NCBI GenBank assembly: GCA_017523995.1
Contig: JAFWUX010000154.1
Coordinates: 1-52,619, forward strand
Origin: Oscillospiraceae bacterium
GTDB lineage: Bacteria; Bacillota_A; Clostridia; Oscillospirales; Ruminococcaceae
DNA length: 52,619 nucleotides
Direction of reading: 5' to 3'
The notes below the pieces were generated by a model, which saw nothing but the letters and a program-made list of their open reading frames with translations, ran no database searches and was not told the origin of the DNA. Position 1 is the stretch's first letter. Each line of letters starts with the position of its first letter. This document shows, one piece after another, positions 51,955 to 52,619 of this stretch. A program made the translations under genes and the position numbers.

Positions 51955-52483
51955 TGCATTACCTCCTGATTGATCGGACGGCTCACGATCAGAGCCGCTT
52001 TCGGGTTTCTGCCTGCATCATTGCAAACGGCTGATTGGTCGAGTATCGGTCTACATCGGCATCACCCCCCGGCGAATAGGCAAAGAAAAAGCCCGGTTCT
52101 TCATGGTCGAAAAATCGGGCGGAAAAGGAAATGTTCAGTTGTAGGAAATCGCAATATACTTCTGTAAAACTGCAATATAGTTTGGACAGAGGGTGTTTCG
52201 TGTGAAGTAGAGAGTGTTTTTTGAATGTAATTGCTTTGCTATGGGATACAGAGCACCGGGAAACCTCACGAAAGCCACGAAAATACAGAGCGCCAAGTAC
52301 ACCCAAATCGGTTCGTGTGAAGTTTTGTGTGAATTTTCGTGTGAAGTCCCGTGTGAAGTGGGGCTGAAAATGCCTGCAAAATACCGAAAAATTATGCAAA
52401 ATGCGGCATTTTTTTGCAGATCCCCGATAACGAAAAGCGACGTATCTGCGAGAATTTTACGCAAACACGTCGTTTTTGAAAAG
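51955..52483. other. element-end non-coding region
   Basis: 529 bp between the last element gene and tRNA-Val. Apart from the 12-bp repeats at 52314-52361 and a fifth copy at 52199-52210, I see no gene. Two minus-strand frames here have poor SDs and repeat-derived sequence (HGTSHENSHKTSHEP), so they are not credible. Confidence 0.6.
52314..52361 (+). repeat. four tandem 12-bp direct repeats (iteron/arm-site-like)
   Basis: CGTGTGAAGTTT, TGTGTGAATTTT, CGTGTGAAGTCC and CGTGTGAAGTGG follow each other with an exact 12-bp period; the shared core is GTGTGAA. A fifth copy (CGTGTGAAGTAG) is at 52199-52210, and short inverted relatives (CACGAAA) lie near 52267-52281. Repeats of this kind next to the tRNA attachment end fit integrase arm-type binding sites; replication iterons are the alternative. 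Confidence 0.8.
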
Positions 52484-52557
<74 letters not shown>

Positions 52558-52574
52558 GAATTGGTTACCTGATT

Positions 52575-52603
52575 ATTATACCACATTCCGGCGCGTTTGT
52601 CAA
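52575..52603 (-). promoter_or_regulatory. promoter of tRNA-Val
   Basis: On the minus strand TTGACA (52598-52603), 17-nt spacer, TATAAT (52575-52580): a perfect consensus promoter 17 nt before the tRNA gene. Confidence 0.9.
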
Positions 52604-52619
52604 GCCCCAAAGAAAAGAA

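Noticed and set aside
52314..52361. Possible CRISPR array
   Set aside because: Units are 12 bp with no spacers and no cas genes; the tandem phase fits protein-binding repeats.
52135..52464. Minus-strand frames near the tRNA (also 51989-52399)
   Set aside because: Their sequence is dominated by translated 12-bp repeats, with poor start signals; the region is better read as an attachment or replication site.

Overview
The window looks like chromosomal DNA of a gut Clostridia species, most likely Ruminococcaceae/Oscillospiraceae. Grounds are the Gram-positive style Shine-Dalgarno (SD) sequences, sigma-A promoters (TTGACA-N17-TATAAT), a low-to-mid GC content, a yjdF riboswitch, and a conjugation gene set of the Clostridia integrative element type. 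Genus is inference.

Region 1 (1-14,775, all minus strand) is a surface polysaccharide locus. Reading with transcription it holds a PLP sugar aminotransferase, a membrane sugar-1-phosphate transferase, an ATP-grasp/HAD fusion, a LicD protein, a TagD-like cytidylyltransferase, a second LicD protein, a family 2 glycosyltransferase, an IspD/TarI cytidylyltransferase, an NAD-dependent epimerase, a hexapeptide acetyltransferase and a GT-B glycosyltransferase. It ends with an FdtA/FdtB pair, an acyl carrier protein, an SDR reductase and an acyl-activating ligase that runs off the left edge. Together these could make an undecaprenol-linked glycan that carries an amino sugar with an unusual acyl group and is decorated with CDP-activated phospho-alditols. 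Two gaps hold gene debris: an aminotransferase fragment near 3,200 and a possible transposase fragment near 8,500.

Region 2 (14,953-18,740) is a junction. It has a 760-aa helicase with five helicase-associated repeats, a wrecked tyrosine integrase (17,443-17,915), a strong promoter leading into an interrupted reading frame, and a frameshifted traX.

Region 3 (18,734-52,483) is an integrative conjugative element, nearly all on the minus strand. It carries a MobV relaxase with a structured, oriT-like upstream region, a TOPRIM/DUF3991 protein, an AT-rich HEPN-type cargo gene and a 3,368-aa methylase/SNF2 helicase. A TnpV-like gene is nested in another frame of that giant gene. A yjdF riboswitch-gene unit, a winged-helix regulator and a RelB/ParE-type toxin-antitoxin pair follow. 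The transfer module comprises a GLUG surface protein, a VirB1-position membrane protein, VirB4, PrgI/VirB3-like, VirB6-like, two Maff2/VirB2-like proteins, VirD4 and PcfB-like. The element ends with an orphan DNA methyltransferase, a frameshifted DNA-binding-like gene and four tandem 12-bp repeats, next to the 3' end of a tRNA-Val(CAC) gene. With the integrase destroyed and traX broken, the element is probably immobile on its own or needs help in trans.

The two best leads for undescribed biology are the nested TnpV-like gene inside the methylase/helicase gene, and the solitary HEPN-motif protein with its own promoter and palindromic operator.
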